Of a stretch of DNA of 64,000 nucleotides, positions 1 through 8,113 are shown piece by piece. The stretch is from NCBI GenBank assembly GCA_020636895.1, contig JACJWZ010000002.1:1054001-1118000 (forward strand), written 5' to 3'. Both the position numbers and the translations under genes were made by a program. The stretch comes from Thermoleophilales bacterium. Its GTDB lineage: Bacteria; Actinomycetota; Thermoleophilia; Solirubrobacterales; 70-9. Position 1 is the stretch's first letter; each line of letters begins with the position of its first letter. The notes below the pieces were generated by a model. The model ran no database searches. It was not told the DNA's origin and saw only the letters and a program-made list of their open reading frames with translations.

Positions 1-1136
1 TCGGCAGCTCGCCGAGCCCGCTTCTGATGGGCGCCGTTGTTGATCCTCGAAGGATCGTCCACGAACGGGGTCCGGTCGAAGAACCCGAACCGGAACAGCG
101 TCTCGAGCTGGTGTCGCACCGCCGTGTCGATATCGCCCTGGTTGATCCGCCCGGCCTGCAGCGCGGCGGTGACCTGGGCGGGAGTGAGGTTCTCGCCGCC
201 GTCGAAATCGACGAACGGGAAGGGCTCGTAGTCGAGGCCCGCTCTCAAGCCCGTGTCGATGTGCTTGGAGGCCCCGTAGTCGGCGAGTACGAGGCCCTTG
301 AAGCCCCACTCCTCGCGCAGGATCTGCGTCAGCAGCGTCGGGTTCTCGCATCCGTGGACGCCGTTGATCTTGTTGTAGGAGCACATCACCGACCCGACGT
401 CGCCGCGCTTGACCGCGGCTTCGAAGGCCGGCAGGTAGATCTCCCGGAGGGTCCTGTCGTCGACCTGGGCGCTGACGCTGAAGCGGCTGCCCCCCTGCGC
501 GTTCCCCTCCTGGTTGTTGACGGCGAAGTGCTTGACGTTGGCGATGACCCCCTCGGACTGCATGCCGCGGATGTAGTCGACCGCCAGGCTCGACGTCAGG
601 AACGGATCCTCGCCCATGCTCTCGAAGGCCCTGCCCCACAGAGGGGTGCGAAGGATGTTCACCGTGGGGGCGTAGACGAGGTCGTTCCCCTTCAGCTTCG
701 CCTCGTTGCCGACCAGCGCGCCGTAGCTGCGTGCCAGGTTCCGATCGAAGCTCGACGCCAGCGACATCTCCGACGGCATCGACGTCGCCTTCCCTTGGCG
801 AACCCCCATCGGGCCGTCCGTCTGGAAGAAGTCCGGGACGCCGAGGGCGGGGATGCCGTCGGCGGCTCCCGTGTGGGTGCCGTCGGCGCCCGCGAGCGCG
901 GCATGGTCGCCGGCGAGCAGGCCGATCCGCTGCTCCGGCGTCATCGCCGAGAGGAGCAGCGACGCGCGCTTCGCCGGGGAGAGGGAGGAGTCGCACCAGG
1001 GAGAGTCGCCGCACGGGCCGCTTGCACCCGCGGTCGCGGCGGTGAGCAGCGAGGTGACTACGACGGCTGCGATCGCCAGGAGGCGAATCGAAATGGCGCG
1101 TGGGGATGTCCCAACCCGTGAACTGCTGAATCCCAA
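1..1136 (-). CDS. Secreted glycoside hydrolase family 3 (beta-glucosidase type), 3' end outside window
   Basis: About 378 residues are visible and the protein continues beyond position 1. The likely start is TTG at 1136, preceded by GAGAGGAA five bases upstream. It gives an N-terminus with arginines, a hydrophobic stretch (LLAIAAVVV, about residues 19-35) and an A-G-A-S-G cleavage region, so the enzyme is probably exported. GH3 signatures appear in order: FFQTDGPMGVR, RTPLWGRAFESMGEDP, KHFAVNNQE and VLADYGAS. The Asp of the last motif sits where the GH3 catalytic nucleophile lies. Family knowledge: retaining hydrolysis of terminal beta-linked sugars. The acid/base residue and C-terminal domains are not visible. 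The exact substrate cannot be told. The assignment to GH3 is secure; the start codon is less so because no in-frame ATG exists upstream of the signal peptide. Confidence 0.9.
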   Translation of the reverse strand, partial: MGFSSSRVGTSPRAISIRLLAIAAVVVTSLLTAATAGASGPCGDSPWCDSSLSPAKRASLLLSAMTPEQRIGLLAGDHAALAGADGTHTGAADGIPALGVPDFFQTDGPMGVRQGKATSMPSEMSLASSFDRNLARSYGALVGNEAKLKGNDLVYAPTVNILRTPLWGRAFESMGEDPFLTSSLAVDYIRGMQSEGVIANVKHFAVNNQEGNAQGGSRFSVSAQVDDRTLREIYLPAFEAAVKRGDVGSVMCSYNKINGVHGCENPTLLTQILREEWGFKGLVLADYGASKHIDTGLRAGLDYEPFPFVDFDGGENLTPAQVTAALQAGRINQGDIDTAVRHQLETLFRFGFFDRTPFVDDPSRINNGAHQKRARRAA

Positions 1137-1288
1137 GGAAGCTTCCTCTCTCGAGCCGGTTATTTCATCCGGCTTATCGGCCTCCCCCGACGAGAGGCGT
1201 TCTCCGGCGCGCAGATTACGGAACCTTCTCTCCCAAGGCGCCGGTCGCCGGTTCCCGCGACCCGCTGCACGGCGAACGCGGGTCGGAG

Positions 1289-1294
1289 TAGGGT
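1289..1294 (+). promoter_or_regulatory. Candidate leaderless -10 box (TAGGGT)
   Basis: TAGGGT ends six bases before the ATG at 1301. That spacing would place transcription initiation at or next to the start codon, and no Shine-Dalgarno sequence is present. No convincing -35 element is visible. Confidence 0.4.
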
Positions 1295-1300
1295 CATCGC

Positions 1301-1666
1301 ATGTTCGGCCGGGGGCGACAGATTCGCGTCGACGGCACGGTCATCGCTGAAGCCGTGCACAAAAGCCACACGACCGACACCGGCGCTCAATACACCCGGA
1401 TGAAGTACGTCGTCGAGTTCGAGCGGCCGGGCGTCGGCATGGAGCGCATCGAGCTGAAGGAGGCCGAGAAGTTCGGCAGCAAGGTGATGACGTCGCTGAC
1501 GAGGGGCGACACCGCACCGCTGCTCGTCGACGAGAAGTCGGGAAAGGTTCGCTTCGACACCGACGACCCGCGGATCAACCTCAAGGCCTGGGTGGCGAAG
1601 ACCAAGCGCCGTGGTGACGATGAGTTCAAGCGCGCGCTCGAGGGCGGAGACGGCGACGGCGACTGA
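1301..1666 (+). CDS. Hypothetical 121-residue basic/acidic soluble protein
   Basis: A complete ORF of 121 residues with no signal peptide or membrane segment and no family that I recognise. The sequence alternates short beta-like segments (QIRVDGTVIAE, KYVVEFERPG, RIELKEAEKFG, PLLVDEKSGKVRF), which suggests a small beta-rich fold. It ends in a charged tail (RALEGGDGDGD). A TANNNT box six bases upstream of the ATG and a terminator hairpin straight after the stop support it as a real single-gene unit. It converges on the VOC/TetR pair. Function unknown. Confidence 0.65.
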   Translation: MFGRGRQIRVDGTVIAEAVHKSHTTDTGAQYTRMKYVVEFERPGVGMERIELKEAEKFGSKVMTSLTRGDTAPLLVDEKSGKVRFDTDDPRINLKAWVAKTKRRGDDEFKRALEGGDGDGD

Positions 1667-1678
1667 GCGGGCGTCCAT

Positions 1679-1696
1679 GGGCGGGCTCGCCCGCCC
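1679..1696. terminator. Hairpin terminator between convergent genes
   Basis: Perfect 7-bp stem (GGGCGGG / CCCGCCC) with a CTCG tetraloop, lying in the 43-bp gap between convergent genes, so it could serve both strands. There is no T-tract. Confidence 0.55.
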
Positions 1697-1709
1697 GGGA
1701 TGACGACCC

Positions 1710-2360
1710 TCAGAGCCGCCCCGGCTCGATCGTGTGCCGGCTGCCGCCGACCTCGACCTCGACAGCGGCGATGCCCGGCGCGTTCGCGTTCGCCTCGAAC
1801 TCACACGCGCGCAGCGGCCCCCCGGCGACGGTCTCCCAACGGTGGCGGGTGGCGGCGGGATCGGTCGCCGCAACCGTGATCCCGGCGACGCGCCCCGGCA
1901 CGCTCCGCTCCGCCCAGCCCTCCCCGCCCCAGCGCCAAGACGCCGTTGGTTTGGGGACGGAGAGCGCCACGATCGCGCCGCGCATGTCTCCCGGGTGCAG
2001 GTGGACCTCCTCGATGTCATCGAGCTCGACGGCGAAGACCTCGCGGACGCCCGCTGCATGGGCGCGCTCCCGCGCGGCGGCGAGGTCGGGGACCTGCAGC
2101 ATCGCCATGTAGCCGCAGACGTCGGTGCCCGAGCGCTCGAGCTGCCTCGCCGCGGTCCTCGCGCCGGGCTCCTCGTCACTCACCGGCGAGACGACCTCGA
2201 GGAAGGTGTCCCCGATCGCGAACACCGCGTTGGCGAGGCCGAAGTAGGCGACGGCGGGATCGCGATAGGGCTCGCCGAGGCCGAGCTCCTCGCGGAGCCG
2301 CCACACCGTTCCCTCGAGATCGTGGGCGCAGAGGACCGCCTGTCGCAAGCGCGCGGTCAC
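1710..2360 (-). CDS. VOC-family (glyoxalase-like) protein, two-module
   Basis: 216 residues. The N-terminal half (LRQAVLCAHDLEGTVWRLREELGLGEP...) has the beta-alpha-beta-beta-beta pattern of vicinal oxygen chelate proteins, as in the glyoxalase-like PF13468 group. A second, weaker module starts near residue 130 (VAGITVAATDPAATRHRWETVAGG). The His/Glu metal ligands are only partly recognisable, so catalytic activity is uncertain. The start lies five bases after the stop of the upstream TetR gene, so the two form an operon. The regulator may control this gene or sense its substrate, which is inference. Confidence 0.8.
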   Translation of the reverse strand: MTARLRQAVLCAHDLEGTVWRLREELGLGEPYRDPAVAYFGLANAVFAIGDTFLEVVSPVSDEEPGARTAARQLERSGTDVCGYMAMLQVPDLAAARERAHAAGVREVFAVELDDIEEVHLHPGDMRGAIVALSVPKPTASWRWGGEGWAERSVPGRVAGITVAATDPAATRHRWETVAGGPLRACEFEANANAPGIAAVEVEVGGSRHTIEPGRL

Positions 2361-2364
2361 GGAC

Positions 2365-3006
2365 CTACCGCTCGTAGCCGATGGCGAGCACGATCAACCG
2401 CGTCACCTCGGCGACGATCTTGTCGACCTCTGCTTCCCAGTCGACATCGGCGGTCCAGGTGTTGATCAACCCGTAGACGGCGCCGGTCAACGCGATGGCG
2501 GTCAGGCGGAAGTCGCGCTTCGGGATCACCCCGTCGTCCACCAGGCGGTCCGACTCGGCCTGCATCAGCGCTGCGAACCGATCGATCGCGATTCGCCTGC
2601 GCTCCTCGACCGCGGGGCTGACGCCGACCGACTCGTGGATCGCGATCTGCGCCCAGCGCCGGTCGGTCGTCATCACCTCGAGGTAGGCGCGGGTGGCGCG
2701 GCTGACCCGCTCCGGCACGTCGTCGGGATCGATGCCGTCGAGCGCGAAGATCACCGCGGCGAGCGCACGGTTGTTGACGTCTTCGTGGAGCGCGACCACC
2801 AGGCTCTCGCGAGAGCCGAACTCCCGCTCGAAGTCCTGCGGTGAGACTCCGGCCCTCTGGCAGAGGTCGGCGACCGCGGTGTCGTGGAATCCACGCTCGG
2901 CGAAGAGGTCGAGCCCTGCGGCGAGGATCCGCGAGCGCCGATCGTCTCCAGCGATACTCGGCGGCACCGCTGCGCCCGGTGCGTCGAGGGGAGTGGAATC
3001 GCTCAT
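2365..3006 (-). CDS. TetR/AcrR-family transcriptional regulator
   Basis: 213 residues. After a 20-residue flexible N-terminus comes a typical TetR DNA-binding domain: RSRILAAGLDLFAERGF, then HDTAVADLCQRAGVS and FEREFGSRESLV, ending near residue 70. The C-terminal helical part (residues 75-205) is the ligand-binding and dimerisation region and does not reveal the ligand. TACGAT lies nine bases upstream of the ATG, a possible -10 box giving a very short leader. The gene is first in a two-gene unit with a VOC protein. Confidence 0.9.
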   Translation of the reverse strand: MSDSTPLDAPGAAVPPSIAGDDRRSRILAAGLDLFAERGFHDTAVADLCQRAGVSPQDFEREFGSRESLVVALHEDVNNRALAAVIFALDGIDPDDVPERVSRATRAYLEVMTTDRRWAQIAIHESVGVSPAVEERRRIAIDRFAALMQAESDRLVDDGVIPKRDFRLTAIALTGAVYGLINTWTADVDWEAEVDKIVAEVTRLIVLAIGYER

Positions 3007-3197
3007 CGGCCCGTGATCGTAGCCCGGTGCCGCCGGGGCGGGTCATCCGTGCCCCGCCACCCCCTCGGGTGAATGGCTCCACCCGACCGGACCTCGGCGT
3101 CCACGCGACCGGACCCTGGGAGCCGCAGCCGATCCGGGCGAAGCTTGATCCAGCAAGCGAACGAGACCCGGCGAGGCCGGAGCGAAAGGAATCCAAC

Positions 3198-3596
3198 ATG
3201 ACCATCAAGTCCCTGAAGACCCTGAAGACCGTTCTGGCAGTCGCCGCGATCTCCCTCACCGGGGCCCTCGCGACCGAGCAGGCGTCGGCCGCCAACCTGG
3301 CGCCGACCGAGGTCACGATCCAGGCCGAGTCCGGCGGCGACTTCTTCGGCTACGTCCACAGCTCCAACAGCAGCTGTGAGGCGAACCGCAAGGTGACCCT
3401 CTTCAAGATGGTCGGAAGCACGCCCGACCGGCACGTCGACAAGAAGGTCGCCTCCGACATCGCCCAGCCCAACGGCCCCGACGGCATGTGGGCAACCGGC
3501 AACACCGGCCTCCGCAAGGGCAAGTTCTACGCCCGCGTCGGCAAGACCAGCCTCTGCGGCGCCGACATCAGCCCGGTGGTCAAGGCTCTCCCCTAG
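3198..3596 (+). CDS. Small secreted protein of unknown function
   Basis: 132 residues from ATG 3198, with a good Shine-Dalgarno (GAAAGGA) seven bases upstream. The N-terminus is a classical Sec signal (KSLKTLKTVLAVAAISLTGALA, with probable cleavage after A-S-A near residue 32). The mature part is about 100 residues with beta-rich character (VTIQAESGGDFFGYVHSS, KVTLFKM, KGKFYARVGKTS) and two cysteines (SSCEAN and LCGAD) that could form a disulphide. Small Solirubrobacterales exported proteins of this layout occur, but I cannot name a family. A strong hairpin terminator follows. Confidence 0.8.
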   Translation: MTIKSLKTLKTVLAVAAISLTGALATEQASAANLAPTEVTIQAESGGDFFGYVHSSNSSCEANRKVTLFKMVGSTPDRHVDKKVASDIAQPNGPDGMWATGNTGLRKGKFYARVGKTSLCGADISPVVKALP

Positions 3597-3622
3597 CCCC
3601 CGGCTCCCCAACTCCATGACGC

Positions 3623-3648
3623 GACGACCGGCCCCCGTGCCGGTCGTC
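3623..3648 (+). terminator. Hairpin terminator after the small secreted protein
   Basis: Perfect 10-bp stem (GACGACCGGC / GCCGGTCGTC) with a 6-nt loop, followed by GTCGTTGT. It ends the transcript of the gene that stops at 3596. Confidence 0.7.
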
Positions 3649-3750
3649 GTCGTTGTGGGGCGCGTCGCGGCCGGGAGCACGGGTGGAGCCGGGATACGCT
3701 GCGCCCCCTTGCCTTCCGAAGTGCGCCCCCACCAGACGATCGCCGAGCGC

Positions 3751-4809
3751 ATGGAGGGCTCGATCGAGAGCCGAACGAGCGAACGCGAGGTCGAGCGCGC
3801 GTCCGAGACCGAGCCCGACCGCGGCAAGCTTCGCAGCACCGTCATCTGGCTGACGATCACCGGCGTCTCCCTGTATCTGGTGGCGCCGAGCCTGCTCGAC
3901 CTGCTCTCCGCCTGGAAGCAGCTCGGCGACATCTACCCGCTCTGGTTTCCGCTCCTGTTCGGCCTGCTGATCGCCTCCCTCTCCTGCCTCTGGTGGCTGC
4001 AGAAGCTGGCGCTGCCGTCGGCGCCGATCTCCGGCGTGATCGACTCCCAGCTCGCCGGCAACGCGCTGTCGAAGATCGCTCCGGGCGGAGGAGCGGTCGG
4101 CGCGGGCCTGCAGTACAAGATGCTCGTCGAACGGGGAGTGGACCGGGGTCGGGCCGTAACCGCGATCACCGCCGTCAACCTGCTGACGTTCGCGATGATC
4201 CTCGCCCTGCCGGTGCTGGCGCTGCCGGCGCTCCTCACCGGCGGGACCCACGACCAACTGCAGCGTGCCGGGCTGATCAGCCTCGTGGTCTTCGTCCTGC
4301 TCGCGGCGCTGGCGACGGTCGTCCTCACCCGCGAGGGGATCCTGCGCAGGATCGGCGCCGTCGTCCAGGCCACGATCAACAAGGTCGGTCGCAAGCCCCC
4401 GGCCGGCCGGGGGCTCCCCGACCGGCTCGTCCGGGAGCGAGACCGGCTGACCGACGCCCTCGGCGCCAACGTCTGGAGGGCGCTGATCGCCTGCTCGGGC
4501 CGCTGGGCGTTCGACTACGCGATCCTGCTCGGCGCGCTAGCGGCGGTCGGCTCCCACCCCGTTCCCGGCCTGGTCCTGCTCGCCTTCTGCACGGCGCAGG
4601 TGCTGGCGCAGGTGCCGTTCACCCCAGGTGGGCTCGGCTTCGTCGAGGCCGGGCTCACGGCGACGCTCGCGCTGGCGGGAGTCGGCGCGAGCGAGGCGGT
4701 CATCGCCACCTTCGCCTACCGGCTGATGACGTACTGGCTGCCGCTGCCGCTCGGGCTCGCGGGCATCGCCCTACACCAGCGACACAAGCCCGACCGCGCG
4801 GAGACCTGA
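3751..4809 (+). CDS. Flippase-like integral membrane protein (LPG synthase TM / UPF0104 family)
   Basis: 352 residues from ATG 3751. The reading frame is open further upstream, but that part is low-complexity Pro/Val sequence with no initiation signal. After a charged cytoplasmic N-terminus come about eight hydrophobic segments (for example TVIWLTITGVSLYLVAPSLL, LFGLLIASLSCLWWL, VNLLTFAMILALPVLALPALL). The family-typical N-A-L-S-K-I-A-P-G-G-G-A-V-G signature follows, and a late Q-V-P-F-T-P-G-G-L-G-F-V-E-A-G motif completes the match. Relatives sit in the AglD/MprF-like lysylphosphatidylglycerol-synthase transmembrane superfamily and are proposed to move lipid-linked substrates. Here the substrate is unknown. 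Confidence 0.82.
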   Translation: MEGSIESRTSEREVERASETEPDRGKLRSTVIWLTITGVSLYLVAPSLLDLLSAWKQLGDIYPLWFPLLFGLLIASLSCLWWLQKLALPSAPISGVIDSQLAGNALSKIAPGGGAVGAGLQYKMLVERGVDRGRAVTAITAVNLLTFAMILALPVLALPALLTGGTHDQLQRAGLISLVVFVLLAALATVVLTREGILRRIGAVVQATINKVGRKPPAGRGLPDRLVRERDRLTDALGANVWRALIACSGRWAFDYAILLGALAAVGSHPVPGLVLLAFCTAQVLAQVPFTPGGLGFVEAGLTATLALAGVGASEAVIATFAYRLMTYWLPLPLGLAGIALHQRHKPDRAET

Positions 4810-4810
4810 C

Positions 4811-4833
4811 GCCCCGGGAATCCGCGTCGGGGC
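4811..4833. terminator. Hairpin between convergent genes
   Basis: Stem GCCCCG / CGGGGC with an 11-nt loop. It fills the 24-bp gap between the flippase-like gene and the convergent beta-propeller gene. Confidence 0.45.
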
Positions 4834-6199
4834 TCAGCCCTTGTGCTTGCGCCGGTGCTTCTTGGCCTTCACCTTGAACTTGGCCTTGGCCGGTGAGGCG
4901 TCGGCGACGCCGTCGGGGCTGATCGCATAGACGCGGAAGGTGTGCTTGCCGGCCTTCAGGTGCTTGTAGTTCTTCGGCGACTTGCAGTCGCGGTAGCGGG
5001 CCCGGTCCAGCTTGCACTTGAAGGTCGACCCCTCGATCGAGGAGGCGAAGCGGAACCGGGTGTTCTCAGACTGCTCGTACTTCGGCTTGCCCTTGATCTT
5101 CGTCTTCGGCTGCACCTTGGGCGGGTCCGGGGGCGGTGCCGGGGTCGACCCGAGCGCGACCGCCGTGGGCTCGACGCCGCCGGAATCGACCGGGGGGCCC
5201 AGCGGGGATGGAGAGCCATCGGCGCCGATGGTGAACACCGAGACGGTCGCCGCCGTGAAGTTGGTCGCGTACATGTACCTGCCGTCGGGGCTGATCGCGA
5301 GGTCGTTGGGCGAGTCGCCCGCAGGCGTCAGCACCTGGTCGGAGAGGCTGCCGTCGGAGGCGACCTCGAAGGTGGAGATGTTCGCGGTGTAGCTGTTGGC
5401 GACATGCAGATGCGTCCCGTCCGGCGATAGCGCCAACGCGGCCGAGTAGCCGCCCGCCGTCGCCACCGGCCCCGGCTGCTGGGTGAGCTCGCCGTCGGAG
5501 GCGATGTCGTAGACGGTGACGTCGGTGGTGTAGTAGCCGCCGTCGTTGAGGAGGTAGAGGTGCTTGCCCTGCGAGTCGACGGCTACGCCGCTGGGATTCG
5601 TGCCGGAGGTGTAGGGCGAGCCCGCGAGCTCGCTCAGCGCTCCGTTCGACGCGACGGAGAAGCCGCTGAAGCTGCCGGAGCTGAAGACCGCCGCGTAGAG
5701 GTAGCGCCCGTCGGGGGTCATGTCGAGCTCGACGATCGTCCCCAGCGCTCCCGTCGTGAACGGGGAGCCGGCGATCTCGGTGAGCGCGCCACTCGAGGCG
5801 ACGTCGAAGACGTGGATCGCGGAGTTGGTCCCGACGAAGAGGCGGGAGCCATCGGGGCTGAGGCGCAGGGCACTCCCGCCCGCACCCGGAAAGGGGGAGC
5901 CGGCAACCGGCGTCAGAGCGCCGTCAGTGGTGACGTCATAGACACCGACGGTGCCGTCGGCCACGTTGCCGACGAACACCCGGTGGCGATCCGGGCTGGT
6001 GACGACGTCGACCGGCAGATGCCCGACGGCGAACGGCGACGACGCCTGCGCCGTCAGCGCCGCCGTTGACCGTGAACATCCCGAGGTTGTCGGAGCTGCG
6101 GTTGGCGACGTAGACGACTTCGACGGCGGCGGCGGTCGAGGCGGCGGCGAAGAACGCGGCGACGGTGAGGAGGACGAAACGGAGAACGAGCCGCGACAT
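4834..6199 (-). pseudogene. Secreted YncE/lactonase-type beta-propeller gene with a +1 frameshift
   Basis: The signal-peptide start (ATG 6199: SRLVLRFVLLTVAAFFAAAS...VEVVYVANRSSDNLG) is in one frame. The rest of the propeller (FVGNVADGTVGVYDV..., about 360 residues) is in the next. Removing one base near 6058-6065 (the GGCGGCGC run) restores a continuous protein of about 454 residues. Propeller blades repeat the pattern D-G-x-L-[ST]-x-x-x-G-S-P, with phrases such as SPDG-RLFVGTN, SPDGRYMYATN and SPDGTHLHVANS, as in 7-bladed YncE/6-phosphogluconolactonase folds. The last 100 residues (FRFASSIEGSTFKCKLDRARY...) are an Ig-like/cell-surface tail ending in basic KKHRRKHKG. It starts three bases after the stop of the carotenoid-oxygenase gene, so they are cotranscribed. 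The shift is either a true lesion or a sequencing error. Confidence 0.8.
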
Positions 6200-6202
6200 C
6201 GC

Positions 6203-7768
6203 TCAGACCTTCTCCGCGTGGATCCCGTGGAAGCCGAACGGGATGTGGTGGGGAACCGCGGCGCGGGCGATCTCGCTCAGGTCGCGGGCATCGAGGACGA
6301 GCAGGTACGAGGTGCGGCGGCCGGCGTCGAAGACGACCGAGAGCAGGACGCCGTCGTCCTCGCGCGTCGAGCCGGGGCGGCGGACGAAGACGGGCTCGCC
6401 GGGGTAGGAGCCGCGCTCGCGCCAGTACGTCATCTCGCCGCGCTTGATGTCGAGCTTGGCGACTTGGTTGATGAAGCCGTCCTTCTTGGGCTTGCGGGCG
6501 CCGACGCCGTAGGCGTAGCGGTAGGGGCGCGCGTTGACCGTGTCGTAGTCCTTCTGCGGCAGCTCGATGTTGCCCTCGGCGAGGTCGCGAATCCGCACCT
6601 TGCCGCTGGAGGGATCGACGGTGATCCGCCGCGGCGCCGCCTGCGGGATCCGCTGCTTGGGTGAGCGCAGGTTCTTCAGGTAGAGGGCGTCGACGGCGGA
6701 GCTGTCCTTGTGGGCGCAGACGTCGAGCACCACCTTGTCGCCGTCGTCGAACGCGTTGATGTGATGGAAGACGAAGAACGGATCGAGCTCGAAGCTGGCC
6801 GCCACCCCGCCGCGCTTGCGGTCGACGAGGTGGATGTGCGACGGCACCGACCCGTCCCAGACGTAGTTCGTGGCGATAGGGCCGCGGTCAGGGGCGAGGA
6901 ACTTCGCCAGGTCGAACTCCCAGGGCTGGGTGAAGACGGCGACGTAACGGCGGGTGAGCCCGAACGAGTGCAGATAGCCGGGGCGGTCCTGGGGGATGAA
7001 CGCGAGCTCGCGGCGCTTCCCCTTGCGCTCGCTGACGACGCGGACGCCGCTCGGCGGGATCAGCTCGCACTCGTAGGAGAAGCGCTCGCCGGTGGCGGGG
7101 TCGTGATGAGGGTGGGCGGTCCCGAGCCGGCCCTGCGGGACCTCGCCGTCGACGCCGAGGGTCTTCAGCGTCTTCGGGTCGAACCGGACAGGGACCGGGA
7201 TCTCGGTGTGCGCCCTGAAGGCCTTGCCGAGCCGCTCGATCGAGACGTTCGCGTTCGGGACCGGGCCGAGCACCGGCAGCGAGGAGACGCCGCTGTAGAT
7301 CGCTCGGCATGGATCGGGGATCGGGTCGGTCCCGAACTCGGAGTACTCCATGACCCCGTCGCGCTTCCAGGACTCGTAGTTGCTGGAGCGCAGAAAGCGA
7401 TTGGCGTAGGACACCTTCCCGCCGCCGAAGGAGAAGGCGTGCAGCATCGCGAGCCCGTCGAACCAGTGGTTGAGCTTCTGCTCGCCGATCTCGAACAGCG
7501 CCGGACCGTTGCGCAGCAAGACACCCCGCAGCCACTTCGGGAGCACCCCGTCGACGGGCACCCTGGGCAGGCGCACCTCCTCGGTGAGCGAGCGGAAGCC
7601 GTAGGCGTACTCGGGGGCCTTCGAGCCCTTGCCCGCGGTGACGCCACCGAGCCCCGCAGCACCTGCGGACCCGGCCAGCGAACCGAGCGCTCCCGAGCCG
7701 GCCAAGCCGAGCCCGGCACCGGCCACGGCCCCGTCACGCAGCAACCGCCGCCGAGTCACCTCCTCCAT
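6203..7768 (-). CDS. Carotenoid oxygenase-family (RPE65/CCD) protein with Tat signal
   Basis: 521 residues from ATG 7768; a second ATG at 7801 would add 11 residues. The N-terminus T-R-R-R-L-L-R-D-G-A-V-A-G-A-G-L-G-L-A-G is a twin-arginine signal, so the folded Fe(II) enzyme is exported. All four iron-binding histidines can be placed: GTAHPHHDP, GYLHSFGLT, FFVFHHINAFD and the terminal PFGFHGIHAEKV. The N-terminal LPKWLRGVLLRNGPALFE and HWFDGLAMLHAF match the family core. Family members cleave carotenoids, apocarotenoids or stilbenes with O2; the substrate here is unknown. The downstream propeller gene is three bases away. Export is unusual for this family and would place oxidative cleavage outside the membrane. 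Confidence 0.9.
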   Translation of the reverse strand: MEEVTRRRLLRDGAVAGAGLGLAGSGALGSLAGSAGAAGLGGVTAGKGSKAPEYAYGFRSLTEEVRLPRVPVDGVLPKWLRGVLLRNGPALFEIGEQKLNHWFDGLAMLHAFSFGGGKVSYANRFLRSSNYESWKRDGVMEYSEFGTDPIPDPCRAIYSGVSSLPVLGPVPNANVSIERLGKAFRAHTEIPVPVRFDPKTLKTLGVDGEVPQGRLGTAHPHHDPATGERFSYECELIPPSGVRVVSERKGKRRELAFIPQDRPGYLHSFGLTRRYVAVFTQPWEFDLAKFLAPDRGPIATNYVWDGSVPSHIHLVDRKRGGVAASFELDPFFVFHHINAFDDGDKVVLDVCAHKDSSAVDALYLKNLRSPKQRIPQAAPRRITVDPSSGKVRIRDLAEGNIELPQKDYDTVNARPYRYAYGVGARKPKKDGFINQVAKLDIKRGEMTYWRERGSYPGEPVFVRRPGSTREDDGVLLSVVFDAGRRTSYLLVLDARDLSEIARAAVPHHIPFGFHGIHAEKV

Positions 7769-7854
7769 GTCCCGGAAGTTAACCGGTGAACCCAGCTTCA
7801 TGCGACGGTCGCCGGGTGCCGGCGGGGGTGCTGCGCGAGGCCGGGACCAGGACC

Positions 7855-7902
7855 TGTCACCGAGAAACAGCACATAGGTCCACTTCCGGGTGACAGGTCT
7901 GC
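7855..7902. repeat. 48-bp direct repeat, copy 1 (palindromic ends)
   Basis: Identical to 7935-7982 except for one base (A/G at 7869). With its left neighbour, this copy is bounded by a 10-bp inverted repeat (ACCTGTCACC at 7852-7861, GGTGACAGGT at 7889-7898). The core reads CACATAGGTCCACTTCCGG. The copies start 80 bp apart. This layout (short, palindromic, tandemly spaced, intergenic) resembles a REP/MITE-type element. Confidence 0.85.
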
Positions 7903-7934
7903 CGTCGAGCCCGCCGATCACGCACCCCAAGACG

Positions 7935-7982
7935 TGTCACCGAGAAACGGCACATAGGTCCACTTCCGGGTGACAGGTCTGC
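7935..7982. repeat. 48-bp direct repeat, copy 2
   Basis: Second copy of the element at 7855-7902, with one internal mismatch. Its left terminal inverted repeat is degenerate (GACGTGTCACC instead of ACCTGTCACC), so only the inner TGTCAC/GTGACA pairs. Confidence 0.85.
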
Positions 7983-8004
7983 TTCGAGGGCTGCGCTTTG
8001 CTTC

Positions 8005-8103
8005 GCGACGGTGCCAAGGGGTCGGCGGGGGATGCCCCGCGGCCGCCGTCCCGAGCGCAGCGAGGCGTCAAGGCCGAGAGGCATCCCCGCCGGCCCCCGT
8101 CGC
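8005..8103. repeat. Long imperfect stem-loop downstream of metallophosphoesterase gene
   Basis: GCGACGG (8005-8011) pairs with CCGTCGC (8097-8103). GGGGTCGGCGGGGGATGCC (8018-8036) pairs with GGCATCCCCGCCGGCCCC (8080-8097), with one mismatch and one bulge. The whole could fold into a stem of about 25 bp. It begins 11 bases past the stop of the minus-strand gene, so it may act as its terminator or be a REP-like repeat. Confidence 0.55.
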
Positions 8104-8113
8104 TTGCCGATCG

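Larger units (their letters stand above)
7769..8113. other. 345-bp gene-free stretch carrying repeats
   Basis: Between the start of the carotenoid-oxygenase gene and the stop of the metallophosphoesterase gene I see no credible ORF. The stretch holds two copies of a 48-bp palindromic repeat and a long imperfect stem-loop, listed separately. Confidence 0.7.

Noticed and set aside
7852..7982. CRISPR array
   Set aside because: Only two repeats with a 32-bp interval and no cas genes nearby; the unit is longer than usual CRISPR repeats and has terminal palindromes.
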